Positions 1 to 4,935 are shown, counted from the stretch's first letter. The stretch: DNA of 6,671 nucleotides from Sphaerochaeta sp. (GCA_003446545.1 DMAO01000114.1:1-6671); one strand, 5' to 3'. A program made the numbers and translations. Notes: a model not told the origin generated them from the sequence alone.

Positions 1-20
1 TCAATGGCTAGGATGTTCAC
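1..20 (-). CDS. tsaB: TsaB, t6A biosynthesis protein (first six codons only)
   Basis: A GTG start at 20-18 opens a reading frame that gives M-N-I-L-A-I followed by an incomplete GA- codon (D or E) before the window ends. MxILAIDTS is the usual N-terminus of TsaB (YeaZ), the non-catalytic partner of TsaD in forming N6-threonylcarbamoyladenosine at position 37 of ANN-decoding tRNAs. The start overlaps the TGA stop of tsaE in a GTGA arrangement, which points to translational coupling, and a GAAGGA Shine-Dalgarno sequence (34-29) lies 8 nt upstream inside tsaE. TsaE and TsaB act in the same pathway and are often adjacent. Only six residues are visible, so the call rests on this short motif, the overlap and the neighbour. 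Confidence 0.7.
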
Positions 21-436
21 ACTTCTATTCCTTCAATGGTTATTTCCCGCCTGCTGTCGGGCATAATACTAATATCGACAAAAATAGTCCCATCGGGTAG
101 CATATCCTGAATCTTTTCGCCCCACTCTATGAGGGTAACTCCCTTTCCATAGAGCATCTCCTCACCCCCGATCATCTCAAACTCCTCCGGTCCGCTGATC
201 CTGTACAGGTCCATGTGGTAGAGAGGCAGCGTTCCCTCATACTCCTGCATCAGAGTAAAGGTAGGGCTTACAATGGCTTCTGAAATATTCAGAGCCCTTG
301 CAATGCCCTTGGCAAGCACTGTCTTTCCAGCCCCTAGGCTCCCACGAAGGGAAACTATCGAGCCGGCAGTGCAGGCCTTTCCAATACGAAAGCCCAAGTC
401 AGCTGTCTCTTGGGCCGAAGAGCTGGTAAAGCGCAT
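17..436 (-). CDS. tsaE: TsaE, ATPase of the tRNA t6A37 threonylcarbamoyl transferase complex
   Basis: This is a complete 139-residue P-loop ATPase of the TsaE (YjeE) family, close to the usual length of about 140-160. It works in the cytoplasm with TsaB and TsaD, where its ATP hydrolysis resets the complex that transfers threonylcarbamoyl to A37 of tRNA. Visible motifs are a Walker A GSLGAGKT at residues 32-39, the family motif SPTFTL at 57-62, HMDLYR at 74-79 and LIEWGE at 102-107. The ATG at 436-434 is preceded by AGGAG (450-446), which lies across the end of the upstream TPR gene. Only 6 nt separate the TPR stop from this start, and the stop overlaps the start of tsaB, so the three genes form one transcription unit. 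The family assignment is secure. Confidence 0.96.
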   Translation of the reverse strand: MRFTSSSAQETADLGFRIGKACTAGSIVSLRGSLGAGKTVLAKGIARALNISEAIVSPTFTLMQEYEGTLPLYHMDLYRISGPEEFEMIGGEEMLYGKGVTLIEWGEKIQDMLPDGTIFVDISIMPDSRREITIEGIEV

Positions 437-442
437 GGTGCA

Positions 443-1696
443 TCACTCCTGTGAGTCGTTCTCTTCAAAAGGTACTTCCAAGTCGTCACCCTCTTGGGAG
501 CCTTGGATATGGAAGGGCTTTTTCTTGTCCTTATCCATCACCTCGGCAGTGTTTACGAACTGCTGGACGATGGGAGAAGAGAGCTTCTCACCCGTAGAGA
601 TTTCGTAGTCACTCATCAGGCGAACAATGACTGGGTCTTTCTCATCTATGTTTCTGGCAAGTTCCAGGAACTCCCGAGCCTCATCCAACTCACCATCCTG
701 AAGATGGAGGTAAGCCAGATTGGAAAGGAGGGTGATGTTCTTCTCATCAAGGTCAATTGCGGTATTGAGGTAGTTTTTGGCAAGGCCCTTCTTGTCTGTC
801 TCCAGGGCGCAGATGGCAAGTTCATTGTAGATGTCACTGCTGCTTTCCCCGAGCGAGATGCAAGAGAGAAATGCTTTTTCAGCATCTGCAAAACGAGCCA
901 AGCGTCTTTGTGCCCAACCCTTGAGAAACCAGGCATTCCATACCTTAGGGTTCTCCACAAGATACTGTTCCAAGTTTATAAGGGCCTCTTCTTCCTTGGA
1001 CATCTGTATCTGGTCATAGGCCTGCATCAATAGCTTGTCGTTGTTTAGCTTGTTGTCGATGTCGCCCATTATCTTCTTGACATGCTCGAGTTTTTCGCCT
1101 TCCTCTGCTACAGCAAGGAAACGCTCAAGATACTCCTTGGCTATCTCTACATTGCCTTGGTAGAGGTGGAAGAAGCCCAGCTCACTGAGTAGGGGGGCAT
1201 CATCGCCAAACAGCTCCACACCTTCCTTGAGAGTCTCCATCGATTTCTGTTGGTAGAAGTCATAGGCAGTTCCCTTGCTGGTATCCAGTGAGGCACGTTT
1301 GCTGTAGAAGGTTGCAAGGTTGATAAAAGTCGAGCTCAGAGGAGCGAGATGGTTGACTGTGAGGAAGAGCTCCTCAGCGAAGTCATAGTTCTCTTTTTGC
1401 TCCTGAGAGATTGCAGCTAGGTTCAACTCTTCTGGGGCATCACCCTGCACAGCAAGGACAAAGTCCCTGTAGTAGGGGAAGTTCTTGTGCTCCGCATCGA
1501 AAGCGATGATTTTCAGCATTCCGGCAACAAGCAGTTCTATGCTGATCTCTGTCGATTCGAGACTGTCCTTTCCTGCTGGCAGCTGGACAGGAATCTCGAT
1601 TGAAGGGTCGATATGAAAGTCGCCTAGGTCCCGTTCAAAGGAAGAGGGGAGGCGAATAAATACCAGGTCTTGTAAGGTTTTGTTTGGTTGTGTCAT
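443..1696 (-). CDS. TPR-repeat protein of unknown function, first main gene of the tsaE-tsaB operon
   Basis: This 417-residue protein has no signal peptide or membrane helix and is probably cytoplasmic. Residues 1-85 form a distinct N-terminal part (SIEIPVQLP, then ISIELLVAGMLKIIA and YYRDFVLAVQ) that I associate with spirochaete TPR proteins but cannot name. From about residue 103 there are TPR-like helical pairs: roughly 103-137, 166-200, 220-250, 252-285, 286-320 and 321-354. The last three are the clearest, with the W/Y...G...A...A pattern. The tail (365-417) is charged and mostly acidic and looks disordered. TPRs usually bind proteins, so a scaffold or chaperone-like role is plausible but is inference. 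The ATG at 1696 is the only start in the open frame, since an in-frame TAG lies at 1747-1745; an AGGAT sits 8-9 nt upstream. A second, out-of-frame ORF with a much better ribosome site overlaps this start. Confidence 0.9.
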   Translation of the reverse strand: MTQPNKTLQDLVFIRLPSSFERDLGDFHIDPSIEIPVQLPAGKDSLESTEISIELLVAGMLKIIAFDAEHKNFPYYRDFVLAVQGDAPEELNLAAISQEQKENYDFAEELFLTVNHLAPLSSTFINLATFYSKRASLDTSKGTAYDFYQQKSMETLKEGVELFGDDAPLLSELGFFHLYQGNVEIAKEYLERFLAVAEEGEKLEHVKKIMGDIDNKLNNDKLLMQAYDQIQMSKEEEALINLEQYLVENPKVWNAWFLKGWAQRRLARFADAEKAFLSCISLGESSSDIYNELAICALETDKKGLAKNYLNTAIDLDEKNITLLSNLAYLHLQDGELDEAREFLELARNIDEKDPVIVRLMSDYEISTGEKLSSPIVQQFVNTAEVMDKDKKKPFHIQGSQEGDDLEVPFEENDSQE

Positions 1697-1802
1697 GGGA
1701 ACTATCCTGTATAGAAGATAAAACCTGCGGTGCCGGTCTCGGAGCTAGCTCTTGAACCTTAGGTTCAAGGGGGAAACTAGTTGGCTGAAGATTCTGTTCC
1801 AT
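1635..1802 (-). CDS. candidate 55-codon small ORF overlapping the start of the TPR gene
   Basis: An ATG at 1802-1800 follows a perfect AGGAGG (1812-1807) by 4 nt, the best ribosome binding site in this region. The frame runs 55 codons to a TGA at 1637-1635 and overlaps the first 62 nt of the TPR gene in another frame. The peptide begins MEQNLQPTSFPLEPKVQELA, is rich in proline and glutamine, and has no membrane segment or known motif. Possible explanations are a leader peptide that controls the TPR-tsaE-tsaB operon, or the true N-terminus of the TPR protein separated from the rest by a +1 frameshift (natural or a sequence error). It could also be an unused ORF. The strong site 100 nt ahead of the TPR start argues that something is translated here, but codon bias alone does not decide it. 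Confidence 0.4.
   Translation of the reverse strand: MEQNLQPTSFPLEPKVQELAPRPAPQVLSSIQDSSHDTTKQNLTRPGIYSPPLFL
1742..1769. repeat. paired palindromes in the TPR leader
   Basis: CTTGAACCTTAGGTTCAAG at 1751-1769 is a perfect inverted repeat with 9-bp arms around a single central base. It abuts, sharing one base, a second perfect palindrome GAGCTAGCTC at 1742-1751. In the minus-strand transcript the larger one can form an 8-bp hairpin with a 3-nt loop (TAA). No T-run follows it, so it is not an intrinsic terminator. It lies between the small-ORF start and the TPR start, and inside the small ORF. It could be a DNA operator or an mRNA hairpin; I do not recognise it as the site of a known regulator. 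Confidence 0.6.
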
Positions 1803-1805
1803 AAA

Positions 1806-1819
1806 ACCTCCTAAGAGGT
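1806..1819 (-). promoter_or_regulatory. hairpin that can mask the AGGAGG ribosome site, with a competing upstream pairing
   Basis: In the minus-strand RNA, ACCTC (1819-1815) can pair with GAGGT (1810-1806) around a TTAG loop. This would bury most of the AGGAGG (1812-1807) in front of the small ORF. The 5' arm overlaps TACCTCT (1820-1814), which is also fully complementary to AGAGGTA (1943-1937) near the expected 5' end of the transcript. The two pairings exclude each other, and the long-range one would free the ribosome site. A third option is GTAGGAT (1950-1944) with ATCCTAC (1824-1818), but part of its 5' arm may lie upstream of the transcription start. Pairings of 5-7 bp occur often by chance in 350 nt, so the switch is a hypothesis. 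Confidence 0.3.
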
Positions 1820-1919
1820 AGGATCAATGCAAATCAGCTATGCCGTATCCCATTTGTGTAAGTTGAGCCAAGAGACGAATGCTCCAAGCATACACCGCAG
1901 GAAAATGTCAAATATCTAA

Positions 1920-1935
1920 GGCAGGCTGTCCTGCC
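1920..1935 (-). other. 6-bp stem-loop in the 5' leader of the TPR operon
   Basis: GGCAGG and CCTGCC are perfectly complementary around a 4-nt loop (ACAG in the minus-strand transcript). The hairpin lies about 10 nt after the expected transcription start, right behind the AGAGGTA element. It may be the first helix of a structured leader. A second short hairpin, ATGCT-TGG-AGCAT, lies further downstream in the same leader at about 1879-1891. Confidence 0.4.
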
Positions 1936-1951
1936 GTACCTCTATCCTACA

Positions 1952-1980
1952 ATAAGAAGAGGGTTTGATAAAGAGGTCAA
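1952..1980 (-). promoter_or_regulatory. sigma70-type promoter for TPR-tsaE-tsaB
   Basis: A -35 TTGACC (1980-1975) is followed after 17 nt by a -10 TCTTAT (1957-1952, 4 of 6 to consensus), giving a start near 1946-1945. The -35 lies in the T-tract of the upstream terminator, so one operon ends where the next begins. The same TTGACC with 17-nt spacing is used in front of fba. The -10 is weak, so activity is uncertain. The implied 5' leader before the TPR start is about 250 nt, unusually long. Confidence 0.5.
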
Positions 1981-2011
1981 AAGAAAAGAAAACGAGGCCG
2001 TTGGGCCCCGT
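1979..2011 (-). terminator. intrinsic terminator of the infC-rpmI-rplT-zapB-like operon
   Basis: In the minus-strand RNA ACGGGGCC (2011-2004) pairs with GGCCTCGT (1999-1992) around a 4-nt loop (CAAC), giving eight pairs with one G-U. It is followed by a T-rich run interrupted twice by C (TTTCTTTTCTTTT). It begins about 35 nt after the stop codon of the coiled-coil gene. Confidence 0.85.
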
Positions 2012-2046
2012 CTTCCTGGACATCGTGTGCTTATTCAAGCAATTTG

Positions 2047-2403
2047 TCAAAGGCTAGGAGATTCTTCCAAAAGTAGGTCAAGGTCAATCTCGTCAGAACC
2101 GGCGGTCTCACCAGCGGTGAATCCTTCGGCAGCTTCCAACTCGAGTGATGCATCGTCTATGAGAGGAATATCATCCAAACCTTCAATGGTTGCAAGATTT
2201 TCCATTGCACTGGCAATGCTCTCTTCAATGAGCTTGTTGCTTGTGGTGAATTTCTCCACATACTCTTCCAATTCCGCATTGTGCGTATTGACCAGGTCAA
2301 ACCTCTCTTGAAGTTCTCCCTTCTCTTTACGTAACATTGCAATGAGACCAGCAGCTTTTTTAGTGCGCAACTCCAGCATCTGGACGGTATCAAGAATTGA
2401 CAT
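2047..2403 (-). CDS. small ZapB-like coiled-coil protein, last gene of the infC operon
   Basis: This 118-residue acidic cytoplasmic protein starts at an ATG (2403-2401) with a strong AAGGAGG (2413-2407) 4 nt upstream. Residues about 5-72 carry heptad-like spacing of L, I, V and M with many E, K and N residues, and should form one long coiled coil. Residues 75-118 are an acidic tail (DEIDLDLLLEE) that is probably disordered. The length and a coiled coil near the N-terminus resemble ZapB/DUF904 proteins, which bridge FtsZ rings in other bacteria, but I see no diagnostic motif, so the division role is inference. It follows rplT by 38 nt with no terminator between and is followed by one, so it is co-transcribed with the ribosomal genes. 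The acidic tail is longer than in ZapB of gammaproteobacteria (about 80 residues). Confidence 0.85.
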   Translation of the reverse strand: MSILDTVQMLELRTKKAAGLIAMLRKEKGELQERFDLVNTHNAELEEYVEKFTTSNKLIEESIASAMENLATIEGLDDIPLIDDASLELEAAEGFTAGETAGSDEIDLDLLLEESPSL

Positions 2404-2441
2404 AGACCCTCCTTACCAAATCTCTATGAATTGCCATGGGC

Positions 2442-2801
2442 TTATTTGCCCAGTGCAACTTTCGCCTGTGATACGAGTGCAGAGAAAGTTCCTTTATCTT
2501 CAATAGCCATATTGGAGAGAGCTTTTCTGTTGATCTCGATATGTGAAAGAGTCAGACCATGCATGAACTGGGAATAGTTAAGTCCCTCAGCCTGCACAGC
2601 TGCACTGATTCTGGCAATCCAGAGCTTGCGGAAGTCCCGCTTGCGCTCTTTACGACCACGGTATGCATACTGACCGGCTTTGGCAACTGCGTCTTTTGCA
2701 ACGCGGTTGTTGGTACTTCTGCGACCATAGTAGCCCTTGGCGAGCTTCAGAATTTTCTTACGCCTGTCCTTGTGTTTTGTTCCGTCTACTGCTCGTGGCA
2801 T
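2442..2801 (-). CDS. rplT: 50S ribosomal protein L20
   Basis: This is a complete 119-residue L20, the usual length. L20 binds 23S rRNA early in 50S assembly and in several bacteria represses its own operon by binding an mRNA copy of its rRNA site. The N-terminal basic arm (residues 1-60, with KGYYGRR and AYRGRKERKRDFRKLWI) and the globular domain (LNYSQFMHGL, INRKALSNMA) are intact. An AGGAGGG lies upstream of the ATG (2801-2799), and its first bases are in the rpmI stop codon. Only 12 nt separate it from rpmI, so the two are probably translationally coupled. Confidence 0.98.
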   Translation of the reverse strand: MPRAVDGTKHKDRRKKILKLAKGYYGRRSTNNRVAKDAVAKAGQYAYRGRKERKRDFRKLWIARISAAVQAEGLNYSQFMHGLTLSHIEINRKALSNMAIEDKGTFSALVSQAKVALGK

Positions 2802-2813
2802 ATTTTCACCCTC

Positions 2814-3011
2814 CTAGGCGTAAGGAAGCATGGACTTGGCCCGTTTTGCTTCACAATCGGCGAGGATACCAGTAGCACGGAGGTTACCCTTGCGCTTACT
2901 GCTTTTCTTGGTGAGAATATGACGAAGTCCCTGCTTCTTATAGCGGACCTTGCCAGTTCCAGTAACGTGGAAACGCTTTGCAGCGGATCGTCTTGTTTTC
3001 ATTTTGGGCAT
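2814..3011 (-). CDS. rpmI: 50S ribosomal protein L35
   Basis: This is a complete 65-residue L35, of normal length and very basic. The family signature [13 protein letters not shown] is at residues 2-14, with the usual [11 protein letters not shown] region at 35-45. It is a late-assembling large-subunit protein. The ATG at 3011-3009 has a GGAAGG about 10 nt upstream. The gene sits in the conserved infC-rpmI-rplT order, 86 nt after infC. That gap is long for this operon and holds two stem-loops (listed separately), while the gap to rplT is only 12 nt. Confidence 0.98.
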   Translation of the reverse strand: MPKMKTRRSAAKRFHVTGTGKVRYKKQGLRHILTKKSSKRKGNLRATGILADCEAKRAKSMLPYA

Positions 3012-3039
3012 TTTTTTGCACCTTCCAAACTTGCGCTCT

Positions 3040-3097
3040 CAAGGAACAAGAACCCCTTGGAGCAGCATATTCACCATCCCATGCGGGATACTGTTCC
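3040..3097 (-). promoter_or_regulatory. two stem-loops between infC and rpmI, candidate L20 operator
   Basis: Directly after the infC stop, GGAACAG (3097-3091) can pair with CTGCTCC (3065-3059) with one A-C mismatch. It encloses a perfect hairpin ATCCC-GCAT-GGGAT (3089-3076) and leaves a 10-nt one-sided loop. A second hairpin follows: CAAGGGG (3059-3053) with TTCCTTG (3046-3040), including two G-U pairs. In other bacteria L20 represses rpmI-rplT or the whole infC operon through a structured mRNA site. The place fits such an operator, but I have not shown similarity to the 23S rRNA L20 site. Confidence 0.4.
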
Positions 3098-3646
3098 TTA
3101 ATTGTCTTTCTTGGCTGGTGTGGTGTTCTTCAGGGGGCTGACAATCATACTCATCATTCTCCCTTCCATAACCGCACCTCGGTCAAGGTTGTACCCTACA
3201 CCAAGTTCGGTAAGTTTTGCAAGTATCTTATCCAAGACAACCTTACCCAACTCAGTGTGAGCGAGTTCCCGGCCGCGGAAGCGGATACTAACCTTCACCT
3301 TATTACCTTCACCAAGGAACTCAGATATAAACTTGGACTTGGTTTCAAGATCATGTCTCTCGATCTTGGGCTGCATCCGAATTTCCTTTATCTTGACTAC
3401 TGTTTGGTTTCGCTTGGCATCTCTGAGCCTTTTTTCCTGCTCATATCTGTACTTTCCGAAGTCAAGTATTTTGCATACTGGGGGTTTAGCGTTTGGGGAA
3501 ACTTCCACCAGATCCAATCCAACCTCTTCAGCTAGCATCACAGCATCAAATGTGCTCATGATACCTCTCTGTTTTCCTTCTGCATCAATGACGAATACTT
3601 CTCTAGCACGAATCTGTCTGTTGATCCTCAAATCCTTCGTAGCCAA
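3098..3646 (-). CDS. infC: translation initiation factor IF-3, TTG start
   Basis: This is a complete 182-residue IF3. It binds the 30S subunit, prevents premature 50S joining and checks the start codon and initiator tRNA. The N domain (about 1-75) contains INRQIRAREV at 8-17 and the signature AKPPVCKILDFGKYRYEQ at 53-70. A basic linker leads to the C domain (about 86-172) with IKEIRM, FRGRE and the EGRMMSM motif. The start codon is TTG (3646-3644) with AAGGAG (3657-3652) 5 nt upstream. An in-frame TAA at 3658-3656 excludes a longer form, and the next ATG is codon 30, which would remove conserved residues. A non-ATG start recalls the AUU-based self-repression known for E. coli infC, although IF3 discriminates less strongly against UUG. 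It is the first gene of its operon. Confidence 0.97.
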   Translation of the reverse strand: MATKDLRINRQIRAREVFVIDAEGKQRGIMSTFDAVMLAEEVGLDLVEVSPNAKPPVCKILDFGKYRYEQEKRLRDAKRNQTVVKIKEIRMQPKIERHDLETKSKFISEFLGEGNKVKVSIRFRGRELAHTELGKVVLDKILAKLTELGVGYNLDRGAVMEGRMMSMIVSPLKNTTPAKKDN

Positions 3647-3693
3647 TCGAACTCCTTAGTGTTTTCTGTGAAATCACGGTGTTAATAGGGATA

Positions 3694-3713
3694 GCCGGCT
3701 ACTGATAGCCAGC
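3694..3713 (-). promoter_or_regulatory. stem-loop at the 5' end of the infC leader
   Basis: GCTGGCTA (3713-3706) pairs with TAGCCGGC (3701-3694) around a TCAG loop, giving 8 bp with one G-U. The stem begins at G3713, about where the promoter predicts transcription to start, so the mRNA would carry a 5'-terminal hairpin. Such hairpins commonly protect mRNA from 5'-end-dependent decay. There is no T-run after it, so it is not a terminator on its own. Confidence 0.6.
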
Positions 3714-3720
3714 GAAAGTA

Positions 3721-3749
3721 ACTATAGCATAAGCATCTACCCATGTCAA
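3721..3749 (-). promoter_or_regulatory. strong sigma70-type promoter of the infC operon
   Basis: A perfect -35 TTGACA (3749-3744), a 17-nt spacer and a -10 TATAGT (3726-3721, 5 of 6) make this the best promoter in the window. The predicted start is near G3713, which leaves a leader of about 67 nt before the infC TTG. This strength fits a ribosomal-protein operon. Confidence 0.9.
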
Positions 3750-3770
3750 AGTCCTTTCCCTTCGGATGCG

Positions 3771-3804
3771 AAAAAAGCCACCCAAATGCTATTTGGATGG
3801 CTTT
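3771..3804 (-). terminator. intrinsic terminator of fba
   Basis: In the minus-strand RNA AGCCATCCAAAT (3802-3791) pairs with ATTTGGGTGGCT (3787-3776) around a 3-nt loop, with 12 pairs including one T-G, then a T-run (3775-3771). It starts 17 nt after the fba stop and ends just upstream of the infC promoter. On the plus strand the same hairpin has a mismatch and a poor T-run, so it probably works in one direction. Confidence 0.93.
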
Positions 3805-3820
3805 CCCAAACTGGTAACGA

Positions 3821-4813
3821 CTAGGCCTGGTCAGCAGAACCCAAGACGTTCTTGTTCTTATGCATATACATCTTCTTCAACTCTGCGCGGGCAGGGCCGA
3901 GATACTTGCGTGGATCGAACTCACCAGGTTTCTCAGCGAGCACCTTGCGGATCATTGCGGTCATTGCCAGCCTTCCATCGCTATCGATGTTGATCTTACA
4001 TACTGCACTCTTGGATGCCTTGCGAAGCTGTTCCTCGGGAATACCTACGCTGTCCTTGAGCTTGCCACCATTCTCGATGATCATATTGACGTATTCAACG
4101 GGAACAGAGGAGGAACCGTGCAGGACGATGGGGAATCCAGGAAGGATTTTCTCGATTTTCTCAAGGATGTCGAAGCGCAGTGGAGGGGGAATGAGAACAC
4201 CCTCTGCATTGCGTGTGCACTGCTCAGGCTGGAACTTATTTGCCCCGTGGCTGGTTCCAATGCTGATGGCAAGGGAGTCGACACCGGTCTTGGATACGAA
4301 ATCCAGGACTTCGTTGGGCTGGGTGTAGTGGCTGACTTCCGATGATACCTCATCCTCAATACCTGCGAGTACACCAAGCTCACCCTCGACCGTCACATCA
4401 AACTTGTGTGCATATTCCACAACACGCTTGGTCAGAGCAACGTTCTCGTCATAAGGGAAATGGGAACCGTCAATCATGACAGAGGAGAATCCGTTGTCAA
4501 TGCACTCTTTGCAGGTCTCAAAGCTGTCGCCATGGTCAAGGTGCAGTACAATAGGAATTTCAAAGCCGAGTTCCTTGGCATACTCTGTTGCCCCACGGGC
4601 CATGTTTCGCAGCAGGTTGATGTTTGCATAATCGCGGGCACCCTTCGAAACCTGGAGAATGACAGGGGATTTTGTTTCTACACAGGCTTGTACGATTGCC
4701 TGAAGCTGTTCCATGTTATTGAAGTTGTATGCAGGAATGGCGTAGCCACCCTTTACTGCTTTAGCGAACATGTCTCTGGAATTTACCAGACCGAGGTCCT
4801 TATAGGATGTCAT
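3821..4813 (-). CDS. fba: class II fructose-bisphosphate aldolase
   Basis: This is a complete 330-residue zinc-dependent aldolase that cleaves fructose 1,6-bisphosphate to glyceraldehyde 3-phosphate and dihydroxyacetone phosphate, and the reverse, in glycolysis and gluconeogenesis. Family motifs are PAYNFNN at 27-33, HLDHGD at 91-96 (catalytic D93, zinc ligand H94), EGELG at 143-147, SIGTSHG at 184-190 (zinc ligand H189), VLHGSSS at 230-236 (zinc ligand H232) and KINIDSD at 273-279 in the phosphate/substrate site. The C-terminus NVLGSADQA is also typical. I chose the ATG at 4813-4811, preceded at 7 nt by GAAGGAG. A longer TTG start at 4882 has no ribosome site and would place the promoter inside the gene. 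The gene has its own promoter and terminator, so it is probably monocistronic. Residue roles are assigned by comparison with the E. coli enzyme. Confidence 0.97.
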   Translation of the reverse strand: MTSYKDLGLVNSRDMFAKAVKGGYAIPAYNFNNMEQLQAIVQACVETKSPVILQVSKGARDYANINLLRNMARGATEYAKELGFEIPIVLHLDHGDSFETCKECIDNGFSSVMIDGSHFPYDENVALTKRVVEYAHKFDVTVEGELGVLAGIEDEVSSEVSHYTQPNEVLDFVSKTGVDSLAISIGTSHGANKFQPEQCTRNAEGVLIPPPLRFDILEKIEKILPGFPIVLHGSSSVPVEYVNMIIENGGKLKDSVGIPEEQLRKASKSAVCKINIDSDGRLAMTAMIRKVLAEKPGEFDPRKYLGPARAELKKMYMHKNKNVLGSADQA

Positions 4814-4853
4814 AGATTGCTCCTTCTTGAACGTAAGGTGTTTATTCCCTATA

Positions 4854-4882
4854 AATTTACCCAATCTAAGGAAACAGGTCAA
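4854..4882 (-). promoter_or_regulatory. promoter of fba
   Basis: A -35 TTGACC (4882-4877), a 17-nt spacer and a -10 TAAATT (4859-4854, 4 of 6) predict a start near 4846 and a leader of about 33 nt. The -35 lies inside a short dyad CAGGT-N2-ACCTG (4875-4886) that could be an operator, though such a short dyad can arise by chance. Confidence 0.6.
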
Positions 4883-4905
4883 CCTGCATGGCTCGGATTG
4901 TTGTG

Positions 4906-4935
4906 CTGCAGAAAGGCACTAAGCCCCTTCTGCAG
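4906..4935 (-). repeat. hairpin across the tatD stop codon
   Basis: CTGCAGAA (4906-4913) and TTCTGCAG (4928-4935) form a perfect 8-bp stem. Inside it GGC and GCC can add 3 bp around a 5-nt loop. The tatD stop (4921-4919) is in the loop region. The transcript after the stem lacks a T-run, so it is at best a poor intrinsic terminator. It may instead mark the 3' end of the tatD mRNA or stabilise it. No better terminator for tatD is visible before the fba promoter. Confidence 0.5.

Noticed and set aside
494..1033. Long plus-strand reading frame opposite the TPR gene
   Set aside because: It is antisense to a well-supported TPR protein, has no recognisable motif and no good ribosome site; it is a shadow of the coding bias on the other strand.
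1841..1938. Direct repeat TGCCGTA at 1841-1847 and 1932-1938
   Set aside because: Several 7-nt repeats are expected by chance in 350 nt; no further extension or third copy.
1800..1950. 6S RNA (ssrS) in the long gap before the TPR gene
   Set aside because: GTAGGAT/ATCCTAC could close a long RNA, and a small coiled-coil division-type gene is next door. However, the inner sequence does not form the extended two-sided stem with a central bubble that 6S RNA needs, and a local hairpin starts right after the closing stem.
2559..3535. Plus-strand frames opposite rplT, rpmI and infC
   Set aside because: All lie antisense to certain ribosomal and IF3 genes and show no family features.
4814..4882. 23-residue N-terminal extension of Fba from a TTG at 4882
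   Set aside because: The extension has no ribosome site and contains the promoter, and family members begin near the ATG at 4813, which has an excellent GAAGGAG.
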